In this document: positions 11,439 through 22,315 of the stretch, piece after piece
Position numbering within the stretch: the first letter of the stretch is position 1
Layout: each line of letters opens with the position of its first letter
Source: Mytilus californianus
Taxonomy: Eukaryota > Mollusca > Bivalvia > Mytilida > Mytilidae
Direction of reading: 5' to 3'
Assembly: GCF_021869535.1 (NCBI RefSeq)
Contig: NW_026262734.1
Location: forward strand, 113,103,588 to 113,167,587
Length of the DNA stretch: 64,000 bases
Made by a program: the position numbers and the translations under genes
The notes under the pieces: model-generated
What the model was told of the DNA's origin: nothing
The model's database searches: none
The model's input: only the letters and a program-made list of their open reading frames with translations

Positions 11439-13583
11439 ATGGATAGAAAATATGTATCAGTAAAAATACTGCAATTATTGTGTGTGGTCTTATCTATACA
11501 GACGATATTCACAAATGAGGAGGAAATAGAGAGACTACAGAAAGAAATTGGTAAGCTCTCCCGACAGGTTATGCTACAACAATTATTTATAGAAGAAAAA
11601 ATTCGAAGTGACGGCGATTCAGGTTTGAAACAGACGAGAATAATAAACGATGGAACTAAACCATACCACTTTCCGACAACGAGATCAAAAAGAGGAGTAG
11701 CAGCCATTCATGATCACTCCCATATGAAACGTACAATTGGTGTCGGGGAATTTGTTGCTGTTTTAAATGGAGTTGAATTCAGAACACGGCATAATGATCC
11801 TGAATTACGCATGCCAAGTACTTCATCGAACAATTTCTTAGAAACTGAAGAAATACCTTTCCCTGATGTTCCAACTGAAGTAACACAGAAACCCACTGAG
11901 GCTGAACAAGTGAAAGAAATGCGTGAGTGGTTTAGGGCTTTTAATGATCAAAATTACACAGAAAGGGACTATCGCAAATATTTCAAACCTGTTCTGTGTT
12001 ATCTTGAGGGAATGTGGGTATATGATAACTATACTCATATATTGGAACCTTTTTTAAGTGACAGACATCAGTTTGATGCAAGTACTTTTCATGATCTTGA
12101 AGAGAAAATAATGTTTACATCTTACGGAGGACGGAAAGACGGTCTTGAAAATTTTGGATGGCTTCCAAAAACAATAATTAATATTGAAAATGGGAAAATT
12201 TCAATATACGGCCAATGGATATATAGAATTGTTTGTCATCCATTGAAGCGTGATCTTCCATTAAATCGTTTACGCATGATCGATGATTTAAGCTCAAGAA
12301 TGATGTTCCTACGTTCCGAAGAAGAAGAGATGAAGACTAGACGTGCCCGTTTTAAACTCAATCAACGTGACAATAACGTATGGAATGAAAGATTTGATCA
12401 AAATCCAGCTTTAATTGACAGCTTAATGGGCGAAATACCAGGTTTAGACAATTATGGGGGGAACTTGACAGACGAAGCATTAAATCTTCTAACATTTAGT
12501 GCTGATGATAAAAAGAAAAGGATATTAAACAGTGCATATTATCATCGATTCTGGGAAGAAATTCGACCTGATTACATGCGTTTATCATTAAGAAAACGAA
12601 CATTTTCTGACAGCAATCTCTTTATGGCGATGACATCTCAGGACCAAGTAGCAGGAAAAAGTTTAAATTACTGCACAAAAGAAGAATCATTACAGAACAA
12701 ACCTTGTAAACCTTACAACCAGCGATGGTCATACGCTGTTCCATTTGAAATCATTTACCTTAACCCACTCAGCAATTGGAATCCTTATAATATTACCTAC
12801 AAAGGTCATTATAAGAATGACCCGGAAGCACAATACGTTACAGAAAATGGGAAACGAAATGGCGGGAATGATATTCATACAGCGTATAATGGTACTAATA
12901 GTTGGTATTTTTTCCAAACCCCACAAAGTTTTTATAGTGGAAAAGAAAAGAAAAAAGGAAAGGCGGGAAACGGAGGCATTGGTGTGCTAGATCGAAACGG
13001 TCAAGTCAGATATACCAGGTCAGCTGGCATCCGGGTGTTTCTTCCGGAAATTAAAGGTATAGGGATCATTCGTCAGAGATATCCCATCATGCCACTGTAC
13101 AGCGAAGGAAACACAGCGTATAAAGAAATGGAATCTCTTAAAGACATAGTTTTGGAAAATAACAAATATCTGAAAATGTTCCACAATGTACCTGCAGATG
13201 AGAATATTGAAAAGTTGAGAAAGACACAGATCAAATTATCAGTGAAAAGTGGAATAACGCTCGTAATGTCAATGGCAACTAAGTCCGATCCGGGTCCGCA
13301 TATTCATTATATTGATTTATCAGCAGAAAACGTCAAAGCTTTAAAATCGAATAAAAAGTTAAACGTTAGAAGCAGTGAGGATAGTGGTCATTTCCATCGT
13401 GTGAAAATTATCTACCGGCCACATCTTAACAATCCATTCGTCATGAAACGGTGTGACAACAAAAGAAAATGTTGGGATGGACATAAAAAGCTTTTACTAG
13501 AAAACGAAGCACAAATGCAGGAAGGGAAAGAAGCGGGAAAAGATAATTATGAAGACGAGAGACCAGAGAGTTATAATGAATAA
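11439..13583 (+). CDS. Uncharacterised secreted or type II membrane protein, 714 residues, single exon
   Basis: This is the only long uninterrupted reading frame in the window. I place the start at the ATG at 11439, which has G at -3 and +4. The TTG two codons earlier is in frame but not a credible animal start. Residues about 8-25 are hydrophobic (signal peptide or anchor). A short coiled-coil-like stretch (about 27-58) follows, then a furin-type site RSKR at about 82-85. A long mixed region contains aromatic and Cys residues and N-glycosylation sequons (for example NYT, NLT, NIT, NGT). Near the C-terminus an HxH pair (about 621/623) and a GHFH motif (about 650-653) flank a 'ALKSNKKLNVRSSEDSG' linker, then two Cys and WDGH (about 672-682). 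The last about 25 residues are highly charged. The His-x-His spacing resembles a motif I recall from secreted bacterial proteins, suggesting metal binding, which is inference. I do not recognise the family. The lack of introns may mean an old retrocopy or a naturally intronless gene. Confidence 0.85.
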   Translation: MDRKYVSVKILQLLCVVLSIQTIFTNEEEIERLQKEIGKLSRQVMLQQLFIEEKIRSDGDSGLKQTRIINDGTKPYHFPTTRSKRGVAAIHDHSHMKRTIGVGEFVAVLNGVEFRTRHNDPELRMPSTSSNNFLETEEIPFPDVPTEVTQKPTEAEQVKEMREWFRAFNDQNYTERDYRKYFKPVLCYLEGMWVYDNYTHILEPFLSDRHQFDASTFHDLEEKIMFTSYGGRKDGLENFGWLPKTIINIENGKISIYGQWIYRIVCHPLKRDLPLNRLRMIDDLSSRMMFLRSEEEEMKTRRARFKLNQRDNNVWNERFDQNPALIDSLMGEIPGLDNYGGNLTDEALNLLTFSADDKKKRILNSAYYHRFWEEIRPDYMRLSLRKRTFSDSNLFMAMTSQDQVAGKSLNYCTKEESLQNKPCKPYNQRWSYAVPFEIIYLNPLSNWNPYNITYKGHYKNDPEAQYVTENGKRNGGNDIHTAYNGTNSWYFFQTPQSFYSGKEKKKGKAGNGGIGVLDRNGQVRYTRSAGIRVFLPEIKGIGIIRQRYPIMPLYSEGNTAYKEMESLKDIVLENNKYLKMFHNVPADENIEKLRKTQIKLSVKSGITLVMSMATKSDPGPHIHYIDLSAENVKALKSNKKLNVRSSEDSGHFHRVKIIYRPHLNNPFVMKRCDNKRKCWDGHKKLLLENEAQMQEGKEAGKDNYEDERPESYNE

Positions 13584-13845
13584 ATTTTACTTTATTGTTT
13601 TTCTGTATCTGAAAACTTCAAAATCGCTCTACCGAGAATTTAATTAGGATGGGAAATATATTTATGTTGCAATTCATGATATCAGCGTAATACGAGAATG
13701 AATCATCGTATATAGCGGCGCTTGTAGTTGTTACGTTAATTTTTGTAAACGTGCATGGATCAGTGCATCTAAAAAAAGCTGTCGGCGAATTAGAAAACCG
13801 GAAGACAATAATTCAATCACAATACATTTCTGAAAATTGTGATCA

Positions 13846-13851
13846 AATAAA
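13846..13851 (+). terminator. Polyadenylation signal AATAAA for the 11439 gene
   Basis: A canonical AATAAA lies about 260 bp after the stop codon and is followed within 30 bp by a T-rich and GT-containing stretch. It is the first perfect hexamer in a sensible position, so it probably ends the transcript of the single-exon gene. Confidence 0.55.
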
Positions 13852-13869
13852 AGTTTTCTTATATAACAA

Positions 13870-14090
13870 AGTCTTCATATGTTTTGGAGTTTAGTGTGAC
13901 GTCCATTTTCACTGAACCAGTACACAATTTTATTTAGGGACCACCTGAGGACCACCTCCGGGTGCGGGATTTTCTTGCTGCGTTGAAGACCCATTGGTGG
14001 TCTTCGGCTGTTATCTTCTCTTTGGTCGGGTTGTTGTCTTTTTGATATATTGCCCATTTTCATTCTCAATTTTACAAACTGTTTCATAGT
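13870..14090 (+). repeat. Interspersed repeat family F copy
   Basis: It contains 'gttttggagtttagtgtgac', 'cctccgggtgcgggattttc', 'cccattggtggtcttcggct' and 'tctttggtcgggttgttgtc'. The same order occurs at 56755-56970 in intron 12 of the CACHD1-like gene, at about 80-85 percent by eye. Confidence 0.75.
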
Positions 14091-14159
14091 AAAACTTAGC
14101 CATTCAAGTATATAAACATTTTCAACTTTTTGTCATTAAATTTAAAGTATCATATGACT

Positions 14160-14720
14160 TTAGAGGGACATTCAAACTCATTAGTCGAAAATAAATTGAC
14201 AACGCCATGACAAAGACCAACAGGCAAGCAATAGTACTGAAAACTAAAGACTAAGCTACACGAACTCCAGCAAAAACATTTTCAGGTGCTGCGGAAGGGT
14301 ATGCATATCCTGCTTCCCAGGTGGCACCTGTCGTGTTGCTCATGTTAGTACAAACCCGGTTAATAAGTCTAATTCGGTAGGTCATATTCGTGAAAAGAGG
14401 ACGGGATTGTAGTTACAACGTTAGGGCCATATGTGCTATCATCTGTAAAACAGATATTGTAGTTGTCTAATTGGCAATCATACCACATCTTCTTTTCTAT
14501 ATTCTATAACGTCAACCAATTCGTGATGGCTTCCATAAAATTTACGAAGGGATGATTTCAACTTCACCATTTGGAACTCCTGGTTTAATAGCTTCCTTGT
14601 GAGCAGCAACCCTCTATCAAGGAAATCATGATTGGAAAAACAAGACCGGGAAAATCAATTGGGAGATATATGTTACGTATGCTGCAGGCGCTGCTGTTGT
14701 TAAAATATTCTAGCGCAAGA
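14160..14720 (+). repeat. Interspersed repeat family B, longest copy
   Basis: The copy starts at 'agagggacattcaaactcat' and runs through 'gctgcggaagggtatgcata', 'attcggtaggtcatattcgt', 'aaatttacgaagggatgatt' and 'caccatttggaactcctgg' to 'gggagatatatgttacgtat'. A short family A piece (about 14462-14500) interrupts it. No open frame is preserved. Confidence 0.75.
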
Positions 14721-14764
14721 TATGCAAATATCGTTATTAAATTAAATCAATGATAATGCATTTC

Positions 14765-14885
14765 TGGGCCATTTATAGCTGACTATGCGGTATGGGTTTT
14801 ACTCATTGTTGTAGGCCGTACGGTGACCTATAGTACTTAATTTCTGTGTCATAGGCAATCATAACACGTCTTATTATTTTTATAT
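14765..14885 (-). repeat. Family A fragment, inverted
   Basis: It reads 'gactatgcggtatgggtttt', 'gtaggccgtacggtgaccta' and 'ataggcaatcataacacgtc', the 5' half of family A in reverse. A further small inverted piece is at about 15190-15245. Confidence 0.65.
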
Positions 14886-15979
14886 TGATAATATGGAAGA
14901 GGTCAATGGAATAAAAGATAACTTTATGAAATATGTATACTATCTTACATTGTAGGTGCTGTTTGGTTGCTGTGATATTAAAGTATACCACATATACTGA
15001 TTTCGTTTGAATGCGACGCATACTGATCACACGACCACACGAGTTTACAAAACGAAGACACAAACACCACACAGAAAACGTAATTGCCAGCATGAGTACC
15101 CCCAACCAATTACTTTGATAAAAATAGCTCTGAAATTTACAAATATTATATTTCTAACATCTCTGGTTATACACCCAACATTGACATGAACTCTGTTAGT
15201 TGTATTATTAGCAATCATACTACATCTCCTTATTTTCATAAACATACGTTCTTAGATAATACGTGTTGTCTCATGTTTCAATTTAGGTTTCCAACATGAC
15301 CAAAGAAAGTTTGCATCATTTTTTTATTATAGAAACCCCGTTTGGATGGCAGGTACTGTTACAAGGTATAATATTAGATGTTTCAAATATTAAACAAGGA
15401 TCATGATAAACCCCTATGATGCACGAAGACACTGATGAAAGCAACAATGTCAATCACTACAGGCATGTCCGTAGGAGTATAAAACACTCATTTCGCATAA
15501 AAAGTGATGATTTAACAAGCCTTAACTTACTCCTTTAAGGAAATGCTTTGAAAATTTATAAAACAAAAACCAAATTGTACGTCTTGAAAGATCAGGTGAA
15601 AAAAATGATATGATATAATGTTCATGCACACAACACGACGAGTCTCTGGTGTAAAGTACAATTTTGATTTCATTTCCACAGCTTTTCTGTAACTTTTCTG
15701 TCCATATTTTTTTAGTTTTAAATATAGGAGGAAGAAAACGGTAGAGTTGTTTTATCTTAAATCGCCATTAAGAGGCAATAACTCATTTTTCCATTTTGTA
15801 GATCATCTGTGGCCTATCATTTTTGTCGTTTATAATTTCTGTCTAAAAATAAATTTCATAATGATAAAAATTATATTGTAACAATAACCAACAATTGTCG
15901 TATTAAGGCTATAACTCATTGTGGGGTAAGTTTATTTTTTCAGCCATATGCATGTAAAATAAAAGTAAGGACATGTTGT

Positions 15980-16400
15980 ATATAGATATAAGAAGATGTG
16001 GTATGAGTGCCAATAAGACAACTCTCCATCCAAGTCACAATTAGTAAAAGTAAACCATTATAGATCAAAGTACGGCCTTTAACGCGGAGCCTTGGCTCAC
16101 ACCGAAAAGCAAGCTACAAAGGGTCCCAAAAATGACTAGTGTAAAATCATTCAAACAGGAAATACAACGGTCTAATCTATATAAAAAACGAGAAACGAGA
16201 AACACTTATGAACCACATCAACAAACGACAACCGCTGAACATCATGTTCCTGACTTAAGACAGGTGCAAACAAATGCAGTGGGTTTGAACGTTTTATCTG
16301 GCGCCAACCTTCACCCTAACCTGACATAGTGGTGTAGCAATATGACATAAAAGGACGCACTATAAACATTAATTGAAAAAAGGCTCAACTCATCAAAGTA
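15980..16400 (+). repeat. Interspersed repeat family A, long subtype
   Basis: This nearly complete copy runs from 'agatataagaagatgtggta' through 'ccttggctcacaccgaaaag', 'cgagaaacgagaaacactta' and 'gacttaagacaggtgcaaac' to 'aaaggctcaactcatcaaag'. The 40140 copy has the same ends but lacks the middle. A further start is at about 16440-16505. Confidence 0.8.
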
Positions 16401-16505
16401 TGAATACTAACAGATTTTAGACAAAAGTTAGACCATGAAAACATAATATGCATGTAATACAAAAGTAAGGACAAGTGGTATGTTTGCCAAAGAAACAACT
16501 ATCCT

Positions 16506-17009
16506 CCTTATTATATAGCTTTTACAAGTAGGTAGTACCAATAAGATGCATACCCTTAAAATCAATAATGGAAATTTTGTTTCAATTGGTGTTGCAGTTT
16601 CGTTGTAGGAGACTATTGAAAAGAGTTTACAAAAAAATCAGATCTGCTATCAATGAAAATATGAAGATGAAGGGATCATATGACGAGGAACTAGATGAAT
16701 ACATGATCAACGCATCTTCTCGTCTGTTCCTAAATGTTTGCTGTCTATTGATTTTTATCAACTTAAATTTCTATTGCTTAGCTGAATCTCACTTTATTAT
16801 CACTTTGTAAATCTTTATGTTTGTTTAATAGTGAACAGTAGTTAAAATTTGACAACGATTGGTTCTTTAATTCTAAAGGTAGTTTGACATTGATATGTCA
16901 AGATGATTACAAAACCTATACAATTGTTCTTCAATCACTAATATATTATTGAAATGTTTACTGCTTATTCTCATTTGTATCGTGTAAAGCTAATTCACTC
17001 TGTCTACAC
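16506..17009. other. Stretch with no recognised feature
   Basis: An 80-codon open frame at 16568-16810 has a charged start and a hydrophobic end, but no recognisable family, no flanking splice sites I trust and no repeat match. I make no gene call. Confidence 0.4.
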
Positions 17010-17095
17010 TACCACGGCAAAAAAATGTTTGGACTCCATAGTATCTGATATCCGGTACGTTGACGGACCACAAAGCAGAACCCGGTTTTGTCATA
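17010..17095 (+). repeat. Left arm of a diverged inverted repeat pair
   Basis: The stretch 'ggcaaaaaaatgtttggact' followed by 'gatatccggtacgttgacgg' matches the reverse complement of 17935-18020. The arms are about 80 percent alike by eye and lie about 850 bp apart, around the zinc-finger-like relic at 17568-17780. Confidence 0.6.
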
Positions 17096-17567
17096 GAAAA
17101 AAATACATAATCGCATAACATAATTAAACTTCAGCGTTTAAAAGGAGTGTGATGGCTCGTTGGAAAACGATTTCTTTCAGAGAACAACTTATTATTTTTT
17201 TTGGAATCTGTAAACACTTCAATTCCTACTTTATAGGGGCCGAAACAGGATTTTTTCGTAATTCCAACATATTATATACCGCCGAGCGTAGCGTGGCAAA
17301 CACTAGATGTCGTATGGGTATAAAATGGATTTTTCATATGTGCGTGATGAAACATTGAGTTCAAATTCCTAATCAATTTTATTACAATCTTCTAATAGAT
17401 TTAACAAACAATTATAACCAATAATCATAAAAAAAAAGTGGTACATATAACAACTGTAGAACAGAATGTGTTTCTCTTACTGGTATAAAATGACATTTGT
17501 ATAAAAAATATTCAAATAGATTGTTAACAGTATAAGAGTTCTCTATCAATATAATTAAGGCCTGAAA

Positions 17568-17780
17568 TTAACAATACAACTTAACAGACTGTTCATCCTC
17601 ATTGGTGATATTTCCTAGTATGTTTAGACTTGCTAGATCTGTATCGAAAGCCTTTGTTACATATTTAATTTGCCAACAATTTTGGTCTACACCTTTTTTG
17701 TGCTTTCCTGTCACATAGTCAGATAAAAGATCTTTCCTCTCGAATATCTGAGGACACATAGAACACTTGAAACTTCTCAT
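17568..17780 (-). pseudogene. Degenerate C2H2 zinc-finger-like open frame
   Basis: The 70-residue minus-strand frame begins with 'FKCSMCPQIFERKDLLSDY' and then VTGKH. Spacing fits a C2H2 finger (C-x2-C-x12-x-x4-H), but the first zinc His is Tyr, so a single zinc site would be impaired. It ends at a stop at 17568. Upstream on the same strand, 17935-18070 looks like an exon ending in a 'aaaaaaggtagg' donor. It may be a relic of a transposon or gene exon pair. I do not recognise the parent. Confidence 0.35.
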
Positions 17781-17934
17781 TTCGTCTCATCTTGGCGTGC
17801 ATTTTTACTTATTTCTCCGTTAATCTAGAACGGTTGTAGAAAACATTACATCTCACAATAGGAAATAGTTATATATGTATGTATATTCTTCGATATCATA
17901 AAAATAACAAAGAAATAAACAGAAACCTACCTTT

Positions 17935-18020
17935 TTTCTGTCTGTTGATGGTCCGTCACCGTACCGGATATTAGATACCATTGAGTTCAAACATTTTTTG
18001 CCTGGGTAGTTTAGACACAT
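17935..18020 (-). repeat. Right arm of the inverted repeat pair, with a possible minus-strand exon end
   Basis: The minus strand encodes 'MVSNIRYGDGPSTDRKK' and then reads into a donor-like GTAGGTTT. The plus-strand arm at 17010-17095 is a diverged inverted copy. This suggests two copies of one exon in opposite orientation. Confidence 0.4.
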
Positions 18021-18947
18021 TTTAATTGCAAAATGATTTTCATTTAGTAGTTTACTGTATAGAAACAAATGCAACTTCTATGGAGTCTGAAACTACTGTG
18101 TACTAGTATAATACATACTATATCCATTCAAATGGTCTTCTAATTCTTAAGAAGATTCCTACTATAATGTTAGTTTCTTTAATTTTACAGGTTGGACATT
18201 TAATGAAATAATGTCATTCGTTGTTGTGTTTAACATGTTTACAGGAAACACAATGCTCCTTTGATGATTCACTATCGTTACCAGGATTTAAATCTGTTAA
18301 TTTGAAACGACCGAAATCAAAGCGCACAAACAAAAGATCAGGAGGGTTATCCATTTTAGTTAAAAATTCAATTAAATCATGTTAAAATTTCTCGAGCATT
18401 CAAATATTGACTACATTTGGTTAAAGTTGAGTAGCTCTCTTTTTAATCTTACAGAAGATATATATTTGTGTTTCATTTATGACCCCCCTGAAAATTCATC
18501 TTACACCCATTCTTTAAATGACGATATATTTGACCTTATAGAAAAAGATATTGCAAGGTACTCAACATTAGGGAAAATTGTATTAGCAGGAGATTTTGAA
18601 TGCCAGAACTGGGACTGGTGAACTAGACTTTATAGATAATGATTCTCAAGATAATCTTCTCCCTTTATATGATAATTACAACCCTGACTATGATATATCA
18701 GTCCGTCAGTAAAGACGTGCACTTATCTACCCGTGGGAAATTATTAAATGATATATGTGTGCGACGTGTCTTCGAATCCTTAATGGCAGAACCAGAGGGG
18801 ATTTCATCGGACAATTAACTTGCCATAATCCTCGTTCGTGGGAGCAGTGTAGTTGACTACTTTATAGTATCAGAGGAACTTTTAGATAAAGTTGCTTTTT
18901 TTTTTAAAGTTCATGACTTTTTAGCTGATCTTTCTGATCACTGTCAG

Positions 18948-19988
18948 GTGTCTGTTATGTTAAATATAGATATGAAAGTTCCTGTACTAGATACTCAGAG
19001 TGAACACTCTCAGATAACCCCGTCAAGATATATTTGGAATGATGAGTCTGCATTAAAACTTCAAACAGCTCTGACCTCTAATGATATGCAAGAAAAAATA
19101 TCAAACTTTTTGTCAGATGACTCTGATTCCCAAAATATGACATCAAAACTAAATGACATAATCTATGAGGCAGCTGATAAATCTTTAAAACAAATATTAC
19201 CAAAAATCCCTAACTCCTTAAATTCAAATACTAAAAATAAAAAGAAACAACCAAAGTGGTTTGATTTTTCTTTAATTAAAATGCGTAAACAATTAGATGA
19301 CAAGGAAAAACTATTTAAAAAATATAATAACGACCCTATAGTGAGAGGGAATTTCTTCAGTTTTTTAAAACTTTGTAGAAAAACTAGGAAAACTAAATAT
19401 AAACAGTTCCGTAAAGATCTTATTGTACAATTAGACAACATGAGAGATAACAATCCATCCCAATATTGGGCCTTACTACAGTCTCTCAGTAATGAATCCT
19501 CTACGAAAGGAGATACATCTAATATATCAAACTCTGATTGGTTACACTATTTTAAAAAGCTTAATTCAAATTCCTTACCTGTAAATAAAGAACTAATTGA
19601 TTCACTTAATAAACTAGAAAAGCATAACATTTTCACAGAATTGGATTATAAAATTACAGAAAAAGAGATAAATGAAGCAGTCAAATCACTAAAAAACAAT
19701 AAATCAAGCAGCTTCGACTCCATAATAAATGAGATGCTCAAGTGCAGCCAATCATATCTGCTTAAATGTTTTGTAAAGATATTTAACAAAGTATTAACAA
19801 CAGGAAAATTTCCTGAAATATGGGCTAAAGGATTTATTGTCCCATTACATAAAAGCGGATCTAAAATCTCAAATTTTAGGAGCATCACGATATGTAGTTG
19901 TGTAGGAAAACTCTTTTTAAAAATACTTAATAATAGATTAGAAAAGTTTCTAACTAAAAGAAATATAGTTGGTCCAGAGCAAATATGA
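18948..19988 (+). pseudogene. LINE polyprotein fragment: linker and N-terminal reverse transcriptase
   Basis: This is the longest surviving frame of the LINE, about 346 codons. Its first half is charged linker. From about residue 235 it carries the typical start of LINE reverse transcriptases, including an 'AVKSLKNNKSSSFDSIINEM' type fingers segment, then 'WAKGFIVPLHKSGS' and NFRSITI. It stops at a TGA, and the same frame continues afterwards with FCKGKRTSDHMFVL, so a point mutation ended it. It is a piece of a mobile element, not a host gene. Confidence 0.8.
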
Positions 19989-20385
19989 TTTTGTAAAGGA
20001 AAAAGAACTAGTGACCACATGTTTGTACTTAAAACGTTGATTGATAAATACACTAAGCATGGACATAAACGCCTCTATACCTGTTTTGTTGATTTTAAAA
20101 AGGCCTTCGACAAGGTTTGACATTTAGCCTTATTTTTTTTAAATTGAGGAAGCTCGGATTGAGCGATTTATTTTATAATGTAATTAAAGATATGTATAAA
20201 AACACATCTTTGTGTGTAAAAACTAATAGTAACACACTAACTGAAAACTTCCCATCAGATATTGGTGTCCGTCAAGGGGATAATTTGAGCCCTATATTGT
20301 TAAACTTTTCATAGATGATTTACCAGATATTTTTTATTCTAACTGTTGCCCAGTTTTGTTAAACAACAGTACCCTTAACTGTTTA

Positions 20386-20767
20386 GGGATGTTCGCTCCT
20401 CTTGTTTTTGAATTTTTGCCAGATTTTCGGAATCCTCTGGTTTTATCCATGTTTGGCCATTAAATAATTTTGTCCACTAACCCATACTTTTCTTTTCATA
20501 ATTTTATTACATATAGTTTAAACAGCTATATTTGAAAATTTTATAGAATCCTTGTTATTTTTTCATTGTTTTTGAAAGAAAAAAGGAGCCAATGTTAAAA
20601 GTATGAAAAATCTAGAGAGAATCATTTCCCGCCAAATTTTCAATGGCGAAAACAAGCACACGGACCCTTCATTTTTTTCTGCTTTTTTAGTTCCTTCATT
20701 TATATACTATCAATTTATAACAGTCTTTTAAAAGGCTTATTATTTTGAAACAGAGAAGCGAACATCC
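20386..20767. mobile_element. 382-bp MITE with TTA target duplication inside the LINE
   Basis: Perfect 11-bp terminal inverted repeats are present: GGATGTTCGCT at 20387-20397 and AGCGAACATCC at 20757-20767. They are flanked by TTA on both sides (20383-20385 and 20768-20770). Excising the insert with one TTA rejoins the LINE frame from '..LNCL' into 'MYADDL', so the insertion point is exact to about one base (there is one unpaired G at the left end). A 3-bp TTA duplication fits PIF/Harbinger-type elements. There is no transposase inside, so it is non-autonomous. Confidence 0.85.
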
Positions 20768-22315
20768 TTAATGTATGCAGATGACCTCATTATGATTTCT
20801 GAAACTTCATCTGGATTACAAAATTGTTTGGACAATTTAATGGATTATTTTTATAAATGGGGACTAGAAATTAACATAAAAAAACCAAAGTGTTAATTTT
20901 TAATAACACAGGAAGGATATCAAAGAAAAAATTCACATTTAATGGTCAGCTTATAAATAATGAGAAAAAATATAATTATCTTGGCATTATATTCACTGTA
21001 TCTGGCAGATTTACAGGTGCTAAGTTCAATCTATATAATAAAGCATTAAAAGCCTTTTTTAAATTAAAAAGATATTTTACTCATTTTAAACCTAATATTA
21101 AAACACTTTTACATCTTTTTGACCACATACTGAAGCCAATTTTATTATATGGCTCAGAAATTTTGGGCCAATTCTCTCTTTAAATAAGTTACAATCAAAA
21201 GGGGATAACTATTTTTTCCAGATGTGCAAAGATCTAGTTATTGAAAAATTACATGTTACATTTTGTAAATATTCTCTACAGGTACCTAGAAAATCAACTA
21301 ACCTAGCAGTGATGGGAGAGTTGGGGCGCTACCCCCTATCTCTTGAGGTTATTCTTAATATGACTAAATTTTGGGTCAGACTTTCAGAACAAAATAACTC
21401 CCTCATTAAAGAAGCAGTTGAAGAGTCCAAAATTTTATCTAAAAAATGTAACGACAATTGGTTGGGAAGCATTTATTCATTATCTAAATATCTTAGTGTA
21501 ACCCCAGAATATTTGTAAAATCACAAATCTAATATAAAGTCAATTATCATTAAAAAACCCCGAATTAAATATGATGAAATTTGACTTAACCAATTAAATA
21601 ATGACAAACCTGGCATGGTGCAAGGAAACAAATTAAGAACCTATAGACTATTTAAAAATAATATTGGCCTTGAAAAATATTTACTGTTAAATAATTGTAA
21701 AACAATAAACGAGTTAACCAAATTTATAGAATCAGTGCCCATGAACTTGAAATAGAAAAGGGAAGACATAAAGGAATACCCCCAGACAAAAAGATTTTGT
21801 AAATTATGTAATAATGACATTGTTGAGGATGAAATTCATTTTCTTCTTCAATGTACATCACTTAAAACTGAAAGGTCCAGTTTCATTTTAGAGTTATCCT
21901 CTAAATTTACTAATTTTTTTAATTCTAAATGACCAATCAAACTGTGTATGGTTGATGTCAAATGAAGATCCATTTGTTAATAACATAATGATAAAGTTAA
22001 TAGATAAATTGATAAAGACTAGAAGAGCAAAATTAAGTGATAAAACATGAGTAGCCCCCAGCTGTTCTTTTAATAATACAACGGTACTGATTGTGTTCAC
22101 TCACTCATTATCTTTGGGAATATACTGTGTTTGTTGTCTCCCTTCTCATACATAGTTTTAGTTTTATTGTCATGTATTGTAATTTCAAACAGTTCAAAGA
22201 AAAAAAATCACCACAATTATTTGTACACTTTAATTTAAACTGTAATTGTACTGCTCCTCGAGGCGTCTTGATTGACAAATAAAAATTGCTGTTGTTGTTG
22301 TTTAATAAGCAATCT

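Larger units (their letters stand above)
18190..22315 (+). mobile_element. Decayed non-LTR retrotransposon (LINE) with endonuclease and reverse transcriptase
   Basis: Reading across several frames gives an ordered LINE polyprotein. The endonuclease part runs about 18250-18940 (including 'GKIVLAGDF' and 'SDHC' near its end). A linker precedes the reverse transcriptase at about 19640-20900, with NFRSITI near 19873, DFKKAFDKV at about 20089-20115, QGDNLSPILLN at about 20272-20304 and YADD at 20774-20785. The C-terminal part has a C-x2-C-x8-H-x4-C type cluster near 21795-21855. The element ends at a short (TTG)n tail near 22285-22305. It has many stops and frameshifts (for example a TGA at about 19986, directly before a continuing frame) and a MITE insertion, so it is dead. 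The order EN-RT-Cys cluster fits a jockey/CR1/Tx1-like LINE, but I cannot fix the clade. The 5' end is uncertain. Confidence 0.85.

Noticed and set aside
11417..12038. Minus-strand open frames of 60-96 codons over the single-exon gene
   Set aside because: They are antisense shadows of the 714-codon frame with no start context or domain.
17277..17300. Short palindrome-like 'gccgagcgtagcgtggc' as a third member of the hairpin family
   Set aside because: It has a similar ring to the GGCTTYGCCTC loop, but there are no long inverted arms around it.
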